Positions 20,093-27,500 of a DNA stretch of 27,500 nucleotides are shown here, piece after piece. The notes under the pieces were generated by a model, which was not told the DNA's origin, searched no databases, and saw only the letters and a list, made by a program, of their open reading frames with translations. How positions within the stretch are numbered: the first letter of the stretch is position 1; every line of letters starts with the position of its first letter. The position numbers were made by a program, and so were the translations under genes. The DNA is from Theodoxus fluviatilis (lineage: Eukaryota > Mollusca > Gastropoda > Cycloneritida > Neritidae), in the NCBI GenBank assembly GCA_034096865.1, contig JAWQFJ010009537.1, positions 52,501-80,000 of the forward strand. Direction: 5' to 3'.

Positions 20093-21264
20093 AGTGAGTG
20101 AGTGAGTGAGTGAGTGAGTGAGTGTGAGTGAGTGTGAGTGAGTGAGTGAGTGAGTGAGTGAGTGAGTGAGTGAGTGAGTGAGTGAGTGAGTGAGTGAGTG
20201 AGTGCGTGAGGAGTGAGTGAGTGAGTGAGTGAGTGAGTGAGTGAGTGAGTGAGTGATGTGAGCGAGTGAGTGAGTGAGTGAGTGAGTGAGTGAGTGAGTG
20301 AGTGAGTGAGTGAGTGAGTGAGTGAGTGAGTGAGTGAGTGAGTGAGTGAGTGAGTGAGTGAGTGAGTGAGTGAGTGAGTGAGTGAGTGAGTGAGTGAGTG
20401 AGTGAGTGAGTGAGTGAGTGAGGTGAGTGAGTGAGTGAGTGAGTGAGTGAGTGAGTGAGTGAGTGAGTGAGTGAGTGAGTGAGTGAGTGAGTGAGTGAGT
20501 GAGTGAGTGAGTGAGTGAGTGAGTGAGTGAGTGAGTGAGTGAGTGAGTGAGTGAGAGAGTGAGTGAGTGAGTGAGTGAGTGAGTGAGTGAGTGAGTGAGT
20601 GAGTGAGTGAGTGAGTGAGTGAGTGTGAGTGAGTGAGTGAGTGAGTGAGTGAGTGAGTGAGTGAGTGAGTGAGTGAGTGAGTGGAGTGAGTGAGTGAGTG
20701 AGTGAGTGAGTGAGTGAGTGAGGTGAGTGAGTGAGTGAGTGAGTGAGTGAGTGAGTGAGTGAGTGAGTGAGTGAGTGAGTGAGTGAGTGAGTGAGTGAGT
20801 GAGTGAGGTGAGTGAGTGAGTGAGTGAGTGAGTGAGTGAGTGAGTGAGTGAGTGAGTGAGTGAGTGAGTGAGTGAGTGAGTGAGTGAGTGAGTGAGTGAG
20901 TGAGTGAGTGAGTGAGTGAGTGAGTGAGTGAGTGAGTGAGTGAGTGAGTGAGTGAGTGAGTGAGTGAGTGAGTGAGTGATGTAGTGAGTGAGTGAGTGAG
21001 TGAGTTAGTGAGTGAGTGAGTGAGTGAGTGAGTGAGTGAGTGAGTGAGTGAGTGAGTGAGTGAGTGAGTGAGTGAGTGAGTGAGTGAGTGAGTGAGTGAG
21101 TGAGTGAGTGAGTGAGTGAGTGAGTGAGTGAGTGAGTGAGTGAGTGAGTGAGTGAGTGAGTGAGTGAGTGAGTGAGTGAGTGAGTGAGTGAGTGAGTGAG
21201 GTGAGTGAGTGAGTGAGTGAGTGAGTGAGTGAGTGAGTGAGTGAGTGAGTGAGTGAGTGAGTGA
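20093..21264. repeat. (TGAG)n tetranucleotide array, left block
   Basis: About 1.17 kb (roughly 290 units) of TGAG with occasional one- or two-base insertions such as GAGGTGAG, GATGTGAG and GTGGAGTG. It starts abruptly at 20093. On the minus strand the repeat CTCA is stop-free in all frames (Leu-Thr-His-Ser), which creates the huge open frames. Confidence 0.97.
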
Positions 21265-23237
21265 TGTAGAGTGAGTGACGTGAGTGAGGAGTGAGATGAG
21301 TGAGGTGAATTTCGTGAGTGAGTGACTGTGAGTGTGTGAGTGAGATGTGTGAGTGTGTGTTTGTGAGTGTGTTTTTTGCGTTGTGTGAGTGTCGTGCTTA
21401 TGTTGCTTTGGAGTGTGTGTTGTTGAGTGAGTTTGTTGTGAGGTCGTGTTGTGTGTGTGTTGCGGCTCGTGTGGGTGTTGTCTTGTGTGTGTGTGTTGGT
21501 GTGTGAGGTGTTGTGAGTGTGTGTGGAGTTGTGTGAGCTGAGCCCTTTTGTGCGTTGGCCGTTGAGTGACTGCGTGTGTGTGTCTTTGTGTTGGTGTTTT
21601 GCTGTTGTGTCTTTTTGCTATTACGTTTGCCTGGTGTTCTTAGTGTGCTTTTTGGTGTGTATGTGTTTTTGTTTTTGTTCTTTTTTGTTCTTTCGAGTTG
21701 TTGTTTTTTGATTTTTGTTTTGCGATTTTGTTTTTGCTTTGTGGTGTTTTGTGTGAGGTGTTGTTTGTGGGTTTTTTGTTTGTGTGTGTTGTTTTTTTTT
21801 TTTTTGTTTGTTTTTTTTGTTTTTGTGTTTGTGTTTGTGTTTTTTTTTTTTTTTTTGTTTGTTTGTGTGTTTTTTTTTTTTTTTGATTTTTTGTGTTTTT
21901 TTTTGTTTTGTTCTTTGTTTGTTTTTTTGTGTTTTTTTGGTTTTTTGTGTTTTGTAGTTGTGTTTTTTTTTGTTTTTGTTGTTTTTTTTGTTGTGTTTGT
22001 GTGTGTTTTTTGTTGTTGTTTTAGTTTTGTTTTTGGTTTGTTTTTGTTTTTGTTTTTTTTTTTTTGTTTTTTTGTTTGTTGTTTTTTTGTTGTTTTTTTT
22101 TGGTTTTTGTTGTTTTTTTGTTTTTTGGGTGTGTTTGTGTTGTGTTGTTTTGTTTTTTTTTTTTGTGTTGTTTGTTTGTTGTTGTTTGTTTTTTTGTTTG
22201 TTTTTTTTGTTTTTTGTTGTGTTGTTTTTTGTTTGTTTGTTGTTTTTGTTGTTGTTTGTTTGTTTTTGTGTTTGTTTGTTTGTTTTTTTGTTTGTTTTTT
22301 TTTGTTGTGTTTGTTTTTTTTTTGTGTTTTTTTGTGTGTTTTTTTTTTGTTTTTGTTTTTTTGTGTGTTTGTTTTTGTTTTTTTTTTTTTTTTGTTTGTT
22401 GTTGTTTTTTTTTGTTTTGTTTTTTTGTGTTTTGTGTTTGTTTTTTTTGTGTTTTTTTTTTTGTTTGTGTTTTTGTTTTTTGTGTTTGTTTGTTGTTTTT
22501 GTGTTTTGTTGTTTTGTTTTGTGTTGTTTTTTGTTTGTTGTTTTGTTTTTGTTTGTTTTTTTTGTTTTTTTGTTTTTTTTTTTTTTTTTTTGTTTTGTTG
22601 TTGTTGTTTTTGTTGTTGTTTTTGTTGTTGTTTTTGTTGTTTGTTTTGTTTGTGGTTTTTTTTGTTGTTTTTGTGTTTTTGTTTTGTTTTTTTGTTTTTT
22701 TTGTTGTTTGTTTTTTTGTTTTCTGTTGTTTGGTTTTGGTTTGTTGTTTGTGTTGTTTTTGTTGTTGTGTGTTGTGTTTTTTGTTTTTTTTTTGTTTGTT
22801 TGTTTGTTTTGTTGTTTTGTTGTTGTGCTTTTTTGTTTGTTTTGTTTTTGTGTTGTTTTTGTTGTTTGTTTTTGTTTGTTGTTCTGTTTGTGTTTTTTTT
22901 TTGTGTGTGTGTGTTTTATGTTTTGTTGTGTGTTGTTTTGTTTGCTGTTTGTGTGTGTTTTGTTTGTTGTTGTTGTTTTGTTTTTTTTTGTGTGTTTTGT
23001 TTTTTGTTTGTTGTTGTTTTTGGTTTTGTGTGTTGTTGTGTTTGTTGTTTCTTGTTTTTGTGTGTTTTTTTGTTGTTTTGTGTGTGTGCTTTTTTTTTTG
23101 TATTTGGTTTGTTGTTTGTGTTTTTTTTTGTTTGTTGTTTTTGTTGTTTGTTGTTGTTGTTGATCTTTTTGTTTGTGGTGCTTTTGTTGCTTTTTTGTTT
23201 TGTTGTTTGATGTTGTTGTGAGTTTTGTGTTGTGTTT
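21265..23237. repeat. Almost pure T/G low-complexity tract
   Basis: Over 21265-21720 the TGAG pattern decays gradually through GTGTGAG and GTGTTTG into T-rich sequence. From about 21914 to 22722 I see no C, and from 22024 to 22917 no A. The core is therefore only T and G, mostly T runs broken by single G. The tract ends abruptly at 23238 where perfect TGAG resumes. The Phe/Val/Cys and Lys/Asn/Thr/Gln open frames are composition effects. Confidence 0.9.
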
Positions 23238-23832
23238 TGAGTGAGTGAGTGAGTGAGTGAGTGAGTGAGTGAGTGAGTGAGTGAGTGAGTGAGTGAGTGA
23301 GTGAGTGAGTGAGTGAGTGAGTGAGTGAGTGAGTGAGTGAGTGAGTGAGTGAGTGAGTGAGTGAGTGAGTGAGTGAGTGAGTGAGTGAGTGAGTGAGTGA
23401 GTGAGTGAGTGAGTGAGTGAGTGAGTGAGTGAGTGAGTGAGTGAGTGAGTGAGTGAGTGAGTGAGTGAGTGAGTGAGTGAGTGAGTGAGTGAGTGAGTGA
23501 GTGAGTGAGTGGAGTGAGTGAGTGAGTGAGTGAGTGAGTGAGTGAGTGAGTGAGTGAGTGAGTGAGTGAGTGAGTGAGTGAGTGAGTGAGTGAGTGAGTG
23601 AGTGAGTGAGTGAGTGAGTGAGTGAGTGAGTGAGTGAGTGAGTGAGTGAGTGAGTGAGTGAGTGAGTGAGTGAGTGAGTGAGTGATTGAGTGAGTGAGTG
23701 AGTGAGTGAGTGAGTGAGTGAGTGAGTGAGTGAGTGAGTGAGTGAGTGAGTGAGTGAGTGAGTGAGTGAGTGAGTGAGTGAGTGAGTGAGTGAGTGAGTG
23801 CGTGAGTGAGTGAGTGAGTGCGTGAGTGAGTG
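23238..23832. repeat. (TGAG)n tetranucleotide array, right block
   Basis: About 595 bases (roughly 149 units), noticeably cleaner than the left block, with only a few interruptions (near 23511, 23685 and 23801). Confidence 0.97.
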
Positions 23833-24040
23833 ACTGACTGAGTGACTGAGTGACTGACTGAGTGAGTGGGAAGGTGAATGAGTGACTGATTGGTTAATTT
23901 GATGAGTGAGTGGCTGAGTGAGCAACTGGTTGGGTAGGTGAACGAGTGAGACAGCAAGAGAGTGGGCCAGGAAGTGAGTGAGTAATGGAAATTGTGAGCC
24001 AATAAGTAAATGAATGAGTGAAGTTCGTGACGGAAGGGGG
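23833..24040. repeat. Degenerate right border of the TGAG array
   Basis: TGACTGAG, GGTGAATGAG and similar variants fade into complex sequence, as expected of an old, point-mutated array edge. Confidence 0.8.
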
Positions 24041-24139
24041 AAGTATCTAATGATAAAGACGAGAGGAGAATCGAGATAAAGCAACGAAACAGTTGTTGGG
24101 CTGATGACAAACTGTCGAACGAACAAATACTCGATGCCA

Positions 24140-24262
24140 TTCGTGAAAAGCGAATAACTAGGAAGTCGAAACCTAATTTGCTTTCACTCTGCCAGCTGTG
24201 GAACTTTTGTGCTCAATAGCCTTACAGAGTCTACAAAGTAGGCCGTGAAACCTCATCCAGTA
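24140..24262 (-). repeat. Dispersed repeat copy B with a CRLCKA coding frame
   Basis: Partner of 4700-4823 in the same orientation. The minus-strand frame reads CRLCKAIEH (C-x2-C from 24221-24235) and then RVKAN before a stop. The frame is shared with the other copy although the DNA differs at roughly a third of positions. Copy B lies about 120 bases left of the inverted-repeat element at 24383. The protein family is not recognised. Confidence 0.5.
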
Positions 24263-24382
24263 AAAGAAAGGAGGGTGTGCTTGTGTAGTCGACACGAGAA
24301 CAAAAAATGGGTCAGCGTCACTTAAGAAGGATGGGAGACAGCAAGAAAGGTCAAACGTCTCAAGAAACAAAAAAAGCTGTTT

Positions 24383-24522
24383 TAGTCCTGAGGCCAAGCA
24401 GCTCTATTGTTCAAAAGCTTCGGTTAGTTGTTCATACCAAAAAATATTTGTTCTCATGGGTTAAGGGAATATTCTTTGTTGATATTTTGTACACTCTAAC
24501 CTTCAAATGAATCTAAATAATG
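24383..24522 (+). repeat. Left terminal inverted repeat
   Basis: Outer 26 bases match the right end perfectly. The inner part is about 100 bases of diverged similarity, closing with the exact 13-mer AATCTAAATAATG. Confidence 0.7.
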
Positions 24523-24615
24523 TATGATAATTAAAAGAAGTTGGCAAAAAAAAAAACTCTATGAAAAACGTCTACCAGATTCGGAGTTGCGTCCCTTGCA
24601 TACGCGTATCTAAAC

Positions 24616-25048
24616 AAGTGCATTCACTGCTGCCAAGACATTACGTCTCTAGATTTAGCGAGTTTCACAGAGATTAAGTGGAATACCACCATATGGTCAA
24701 GCAAGCAGTGGAGTACTTTAGACGGCGAAGAACGTGTGATAGCTGAGAAACTTCTTGCTTTACAATCAAAGCCTGAAAGTGAAACGCGTTGCTTTCACCT
24801 GTAATGTAATGTTACAATCGTTTCACAAACAAACGAAGAATCGAACAGGCGCGCAGCGTCGCGTTGAGAAGGGTAAAGCTGCGGGAGCTGTTTCACCGAG
24901 GAAAAAAATGAGACCACAAGGACAGAACAGCCGAGAATCGACTACCAGAAGCGAGCATACCCTGCCTCCTGTCTGTATTGTGTGCAGAAAGACTAAGTCT
25001 AAAAAAGGCAAATTGACAGGGACTTGAGCTCCAGAAAAACTCGTACAA
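24616..25048 (+). pseudogene. Broken N-terminal part of a CIHC/CIVC zinc-knuckle-type protein
   Basis: Frame 1 (24616-24804) reads KCIHCCQDITSLDLASFTEI and continues through GEERVIAEKLLAL to CFHL, then hits TAA at 24802. A tandem TAATG duplication (about 24802-24811) breaks the frame; frame 3 resumes from 24810 with CYNRFTNKRRIEQARS. A second shift leads into frame 2, which carries PPVCIVCRKTKSKKG, an in-frame TGA at about 25025 and then EKLVQ. An H-x2-CY-x2-FTNK piece followed by a CI-x-C-x-K piece and a (R)EKLVQ piece resembles the N-terminal part of large multi-copy uncharacterised proteins in molluscs and cnidarians; this is from memory and not checked. At least two stops and two shifts make it non-functional. 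GTTAGT at 25049 could be a splice donor. Confidence 0.6.
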
Positions 25049-25550
25049 GTTAGTTGAACGTTATACTTTCGTTACATTTTAGTAAAAACTAGTTGATTGA
25101 TTGTCTGATTGATCATTTGAGGTCTATTTACACCATAATCATGTGAGGAAAATAGTGTTGCTTGTTGCACAAAACCAAGTTAAAGGGGCAGTCTAGGCAA
25201 AATAAATAGTGTCCATAGAAAGTCAGTATAGGTAGGAGGTATATGATTAAAACAAATGAACATGATCTTAGGCTCAAACAATCCCCAAAATACAGATTTA
25301 ACGTAGAAAAATTAACAAAGTGGTAAATACGCATAAGTTTTATTGCGATAATGAGTGCGCAAATATTTTATATTATTTTTTAACCAGATTTTCGGCGAAA
25401 ATCATAGAATGACGTCTTACCAAAGTGGATGCTAGTAACGATCTTTTTGGAAACAAAATTAACCATGATCTTAACATTAGTTTAACCTGAAATTTGGCAA
25501 ACAAATAGAGAAATGGATAATCTATACAGAAAACTATATTTTATTAGCAG
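25049..25550 (+). other. Intron-like interior of the TIR element
   Basis: AT-rich, stop-dense sequence between the two coding pieces. It starts with a weak donor (GTTAGT) and ends with a good acceptor (ATATTTTATTAGCAG). The left exon would end in phase 0 while the right needs phase 2, so these two exons were not direct neighbours. Middle exons seem to be missing. AAAGGGGCAGTCTAGGC at about 25181-25197 looks like a transposon end, but I see no inverted partner. Confidence 0.4.
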
Positions 25551-25728
25551 CTGCCACCGCAACTCTCTGCAATGCACACAAATGTGTGCATGTGTTGGGT
25601 GTGTGAACAAACAGTCGGCGTTGGTGGAGGAAGACATGGACCACACAAGTGACACTGACAGTAGTGGTTCTGATACTGATATGTATTTTGAAGGAGATAT
25701 TGATTCCATTGATTCAGTCTGGGAATGA
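25551..25728 (+). CDS. Cysteine-rich C-terminal exon with acidic tail
   Basis: After an AG acceptor at 25549-25550 the frame reads CHRNSLQCTQMCACVGCVN, a cysteine cluster like the CXC-type ends of transposon-linked proteins. An acidic Asp/Ser/Glu tail ends in SVWE and TGA at 25726-25728. The exon has no stop or shift inside. Its place inside the TIRs, on the same strand as the broken N-terminal piece, suggests both came from one element protein, probably a transposase or accessory protein. No catalytic residues are seen. The first base of the exon completes a split codon (phase 2). Confidence 0.5.
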
Positions 25729-26040
25729 TTTCAACAGCATTGTGTTTGTGTGGAGATTGTGCAACCAAGAGATGTGCAGAAGGAATAGGTGGTGGTCTGT
25801 GCACATTGCTACGTATTTTGACTATCATCGACTGATTTGAGTCAACCAAGTTTTTTAATCTTAAATTAATTGCTTATTAAGCCTAAAATCACTAACATAC
25901 TCCAATACATGAATTATTGTAATATTTGAACATGCCTACTTACTTTAGTCGGGGAAAAAACAAGTTAAAACACAATGTTAATTTTTTAAAAACTTTTTAC
26001 CTGTTTGCGTGAAAAACGAATTTCAAAAACTGAAAAATCT

Positions 26041-26189
26041 CATTATTTAGATTCTACCCAAAGTTAGAGTATCTCAAAATGTCATGTACTAGGTGTCTTC
26101 CTTCAAAATATGTCAAAACTTTTTGGTATAAACTTGTAGCCCACAATTCCTTTTTCTAGGGCTAATAGAGCTGCTTGGCCTCAGGACTA
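26041..26189 (-). repeat. Right terminal inverted repeat
   Basis: Reverse-complement partner of 24383-24522. The outer 26 bases (26164-26189) are exact and the inner end (26041-26053) matches the 13-mer exactly. The middle is diverged and about nine bases longer than on the left. Confidence 0.7.
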
Positions 26190-26213
26190 TTTAGTTTAAC
26201 CATCCCCTGACAA

Positions 26214-26230
26214 GTGTGTGTGTGCGCGTG

Positions 26231-26269
<39 letters not shown>

Positions 26270-26335
26270 TGTATGTGTGTATGTGTGTGTATGCATGTGT
26301 GTGTATGTGTGTGTGTATGCATGTCTGCTGTGTGT
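26214..26335. repeat. GT microsatellite
   Basis: Interrupted GT repeats with a clean run at about 26234-26264 and ATGCATGTGTG variants. It lies downstream of the chitin-binding exon on that gene's strand, possibly in its 3' region. Confidence 0.95.
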
Positions 26336-26340
26336 GTATA

Positions 26341-26441
26341 CTTGCCTGCCTGCCCGCCTGCCTGCATGCATGCCTGCTTGTACGACCGTCCGTCCGTAAG
26401 TCTATCCGTCCGTCCGTCCGTCCGTCCGTACGTCCGGGTAT
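26341..26441. repeat. (CTGC)n and (CCGT)n tetranucleotide repeats
   Basis: CTGC/CATG units (about 26341-26376) pass into CCGT units (about 26386-26436). Confidence 0.9.
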
Positions 26442-26487
26442 CTGTCTGCGATTTCCTCCATGAACACACTCCTTCATTCATTCATCC

Positions 26488-26785
26488 CTACCGCGAGTGC
26501 TGACAGGTGGTGGAATTCAGGATGCACTGCTTGATGACGTCATCCCAGAACGTGCTCCAAGGGCACGGGCGGGAGTCAGTCAGATATCCCGCCGTGCAAC
26601 TGGCGTACACGTCACATCCGCCACAGGACTGGTAGTCCCCGTCCTGCACACCCGTACATGACGTAATGCAGGCGTGTGAAGTGGCACTTCTGGTTCCGGT
26701 TGGTGTGCTGCCCTGGTTCCGGCTTGCCGATTGGACGGCATCCCAGGGAGGGAAGGCTGCAGGAGGCGAGTCAGCTTCTCCTACT
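26488..26785 (-). CDS. Last exon of a chitin-binding (CBM14/peritrophin-A) protein
   Basis: Read on the minus strand, the frame ends with TAG at 26488-26490. It encodes a Thr/Ser/Pro-rich linker and then a chitin-binding type 2 domain (26503-26670, 56 codons). Visible pieces are GVQDGDYQSCGGCDVYASC, RPCPWSTFWDDVIKQC and a final STTC. Spaced cysteines with DGDY, Y-x-x-C and W-D-D-x-x-x-x-C positions are the CBM14 signature, which binds chitin through a disulphide-stabilised fold. Such proteins are secreted and occur in gut linings, mucus and molluscan shell matrices. The 5' exon limit is uncertain: the frame stays open upstream, and acceptor-like AGs sit at 26786-26787 (CCACAG) and 26801-26802. 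Earlier exons, including any signal peptide, would lie beyond 26800 or outside the window. Confidence 0.8.
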
Positions 26786-27176
26786 CTGTGGATGACGTCA
26801 CTTGTGAGCGAAGAAGTATGGGAGTGTTTAGAAGTGTTTGTGTTAAAGAGAATAACACAATAAGAAATGCAGTTATTCGTTGCTTTAATGTGTCGTCAAG
26901 TAGCGTTTTGACTTTGAAAGAGGTCTCGTTTTTATTGGGTTTAATTTCTTAATTTGTCATATTTCTCAGTCATAGAAATATTCCACAGAGCAACAAGTGA
27001 AATGCAAACTGCAAAATATCACGAAGGTTTTTTCCTCCTTGAATGTGACCTGCTTCATTATCATTGTTTCTGAAGCGTTTCTGTCTGAACTAGTTTTCAT
27101 TTGAGTTTTCGCGCAGAAAAGAAGGCAATGCAAAGCATGAAGCTATGATGACTTTTTTATGCCACCGTATATATAT
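26786..27176. other. Probable intron of the chitin-binding gene
   Basis: Complex AT-moderate DNA upstream (minus sense) of the exon, without another recognisable exon. If the gene model is right this is intron sequence. Confidence 0.35.
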
Positions 27177-27195
27177 GCACACACACACAAACATA

Positions 27196-27236
<41 letters not shown>

Positions 27237-27306
27237 CCTCACACACACACACACACTCACACACGCGCGCGCGCGCGCGCACACACACAACACACCCACC
27301 ACACAC

Positions 27307-27347
<41 letters not shown>

Positions 27348-27357
27348 ACACATACTC

Positions 27358-27395
<38 letters not shown>

Positions 27396-27435
27396 TCACA
27401 CATACATGCACACACACACACACAGACAGACACAC
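27177..27435. repeat. CA microsatellite with a CG core
   Basis: About 260 bases of interrupted CA with a (CG)n run at about 27265-27280, Z-DNA prone. Confidence 0.95.
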
Positions 27436-27475
27436 AGAACAGAACAGAACAGAACAGAACAGAACAGAACAGAAC
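27436..27475. repeat. (AGAAC)8 pentanucleotide array
   Basis: Eight exact AGAAC units followed by GGTTTATTTGTGAAAGG. On the minus strand this reads CACAAATAAACC and then GTTCT repeats, i.e. a poly(A)-signal-like AATAAA followed by a short-unit tail, as many LINEs and SINEs end. The element body would lie beyond the window edge. Confidence 0.9.
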
Positions 27476-27500
27476 GGTTTATTTGTGAAAGGCCATTTGG

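Larger units (their letters stand above)
24383..26189 (+). mobile_element. DNA-transposon-like element with long TIRs
   Basis: The first 26 bases (24383-24408, starting TAGTCCTGAGGCC) are the exact reverse complement of the last 26 (26164-26189). Looser similarity continues inward: an ATACCAAAAA piece, a CTCTAAC piece, and an exact AATCTAAATAATG at 24510-24522 and, inverted, at 26041-26053. The terminal repeats are therefore about 140 and 149 bases, diverged inside. Between them lie a broken coding stretch (24616-25048) and an intact cysteine-rich exon (25551-25728), both on plus. Both ends begin with TA, so a TA target duplication is possible but unproven. I cannot assign a superfamily. It is likely an internally deleted, inactive copy. 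Confidence 0.7.

Noticed and set aside
21576..23210. 544-codon plus-strand frame of Phe, Val and Cys
   Set aside because: T/G sequence with almost no A rarely forms stops. It has no start context or domain, and the sequence itself may be an artefact.
20093..23832. Telomere or centromere satellite
   Set aside because: TGAG is not the TTAGGG animal telomere unit, and the array passes into ordinary DNA on both sides.
21621..24140. 839- and 701-codon minus-strand open frames over the TGAG and T/G tracts
   Set aside because: CTCA repeats lack stop codons in all frames and A/C-only sequence cannot form stops without T or G. The frames encode only Leu-Thr-His-Ser repeats and Lys/Asn/Thr/Gln noise.
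24381..26194. TTTAG at both borders of the TIR element as a target-site duplication
   Set aside because: It would make the two terminal inverted repeats unequal at their outermost bases. A TA duplication is simpler, and neither is proven.
26531..26801. Three TGACGT-type CRE-like sites in and near the chitin-binding exon
   Set aside because: At least one falls on the Asp-Asp-Val codons of the domain, and a position inside a terminal exon is unlikely for promoter elements.

Overview
This window is eukaryotic nuclear DNA. It is dense in microsatellites of many types (GT, GA, TA, CTC, ATC, TGAG, CCGT, AGAAC). It has long non-coding stretches, intron-like exon borders, a broken LINE and a DNA-transposon-like element. 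A chitin-binding (CBM14/peritrophin-A) exon and the overall repeat style fit a lophotrochozoan, most likely a mollusc such as a gastropod. That taxonomic guess is inference only. No complete, intact gene is visible. Nearly all long open frames are shadows of simple repeats.

Layout. 1-5000: triplet and polypyrimidine tracts, a 0.5 kb GT block and a compound GA/CA array, separated by unassigned DNA that holds two close RFX-type X-box motifs (1645-1739). 5015-5468: a 56-bp GC-rich minisatellite of eight copies. 7000-9450: CTC, ATC, GA and TA tracts. 9511-10830: a 5'-truncated, frameshifted LINE 3' end, with an exact 25-bp snap-back hairpin at its left border and a 10-bp match across its two borders. 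10981-11450: a diverged tandem repeat of about 160-175 bp, followed by a possible tRNA-like SINE head and about 1.6 kb of unassigned DNA. 13300-13940: GA/GT tracts. 14400-17700: a pyrimidine-rich domain with minisatellites of about 96 bp and about 220 bp, a CA tract and a duplicated 37-mer. 18400-19740: CA and CT tracts around a possible small exon.

20093-24040: a very large (TGAG)n array interrupted by about 1.9 kb of almost pure T and G. This may be an assembly or base-calling artefact. 24140-24260: a diverged partner of the repeat at 4700-4823, with a conserved minus-strand reading frame. 24383-26189: a 1.8 kb element with imperfect terminal inverted repeats of about 140-149 bp. Inside it are a broken coding region and, separately, an intact cysteine-rich exon with an acidic tail. 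26488-26785 (minus): the last exon of a chitin-binding protein gene. 27177-27475: a CA tract and an AGAAC tail that probably marks the end of another retroelement running off the window.

The best candidate for something undescribed is the 24383-26189 element. The LINE snap-back junction and the T/G tract come next, and the T/G tract needs raw reads before any biological claim.
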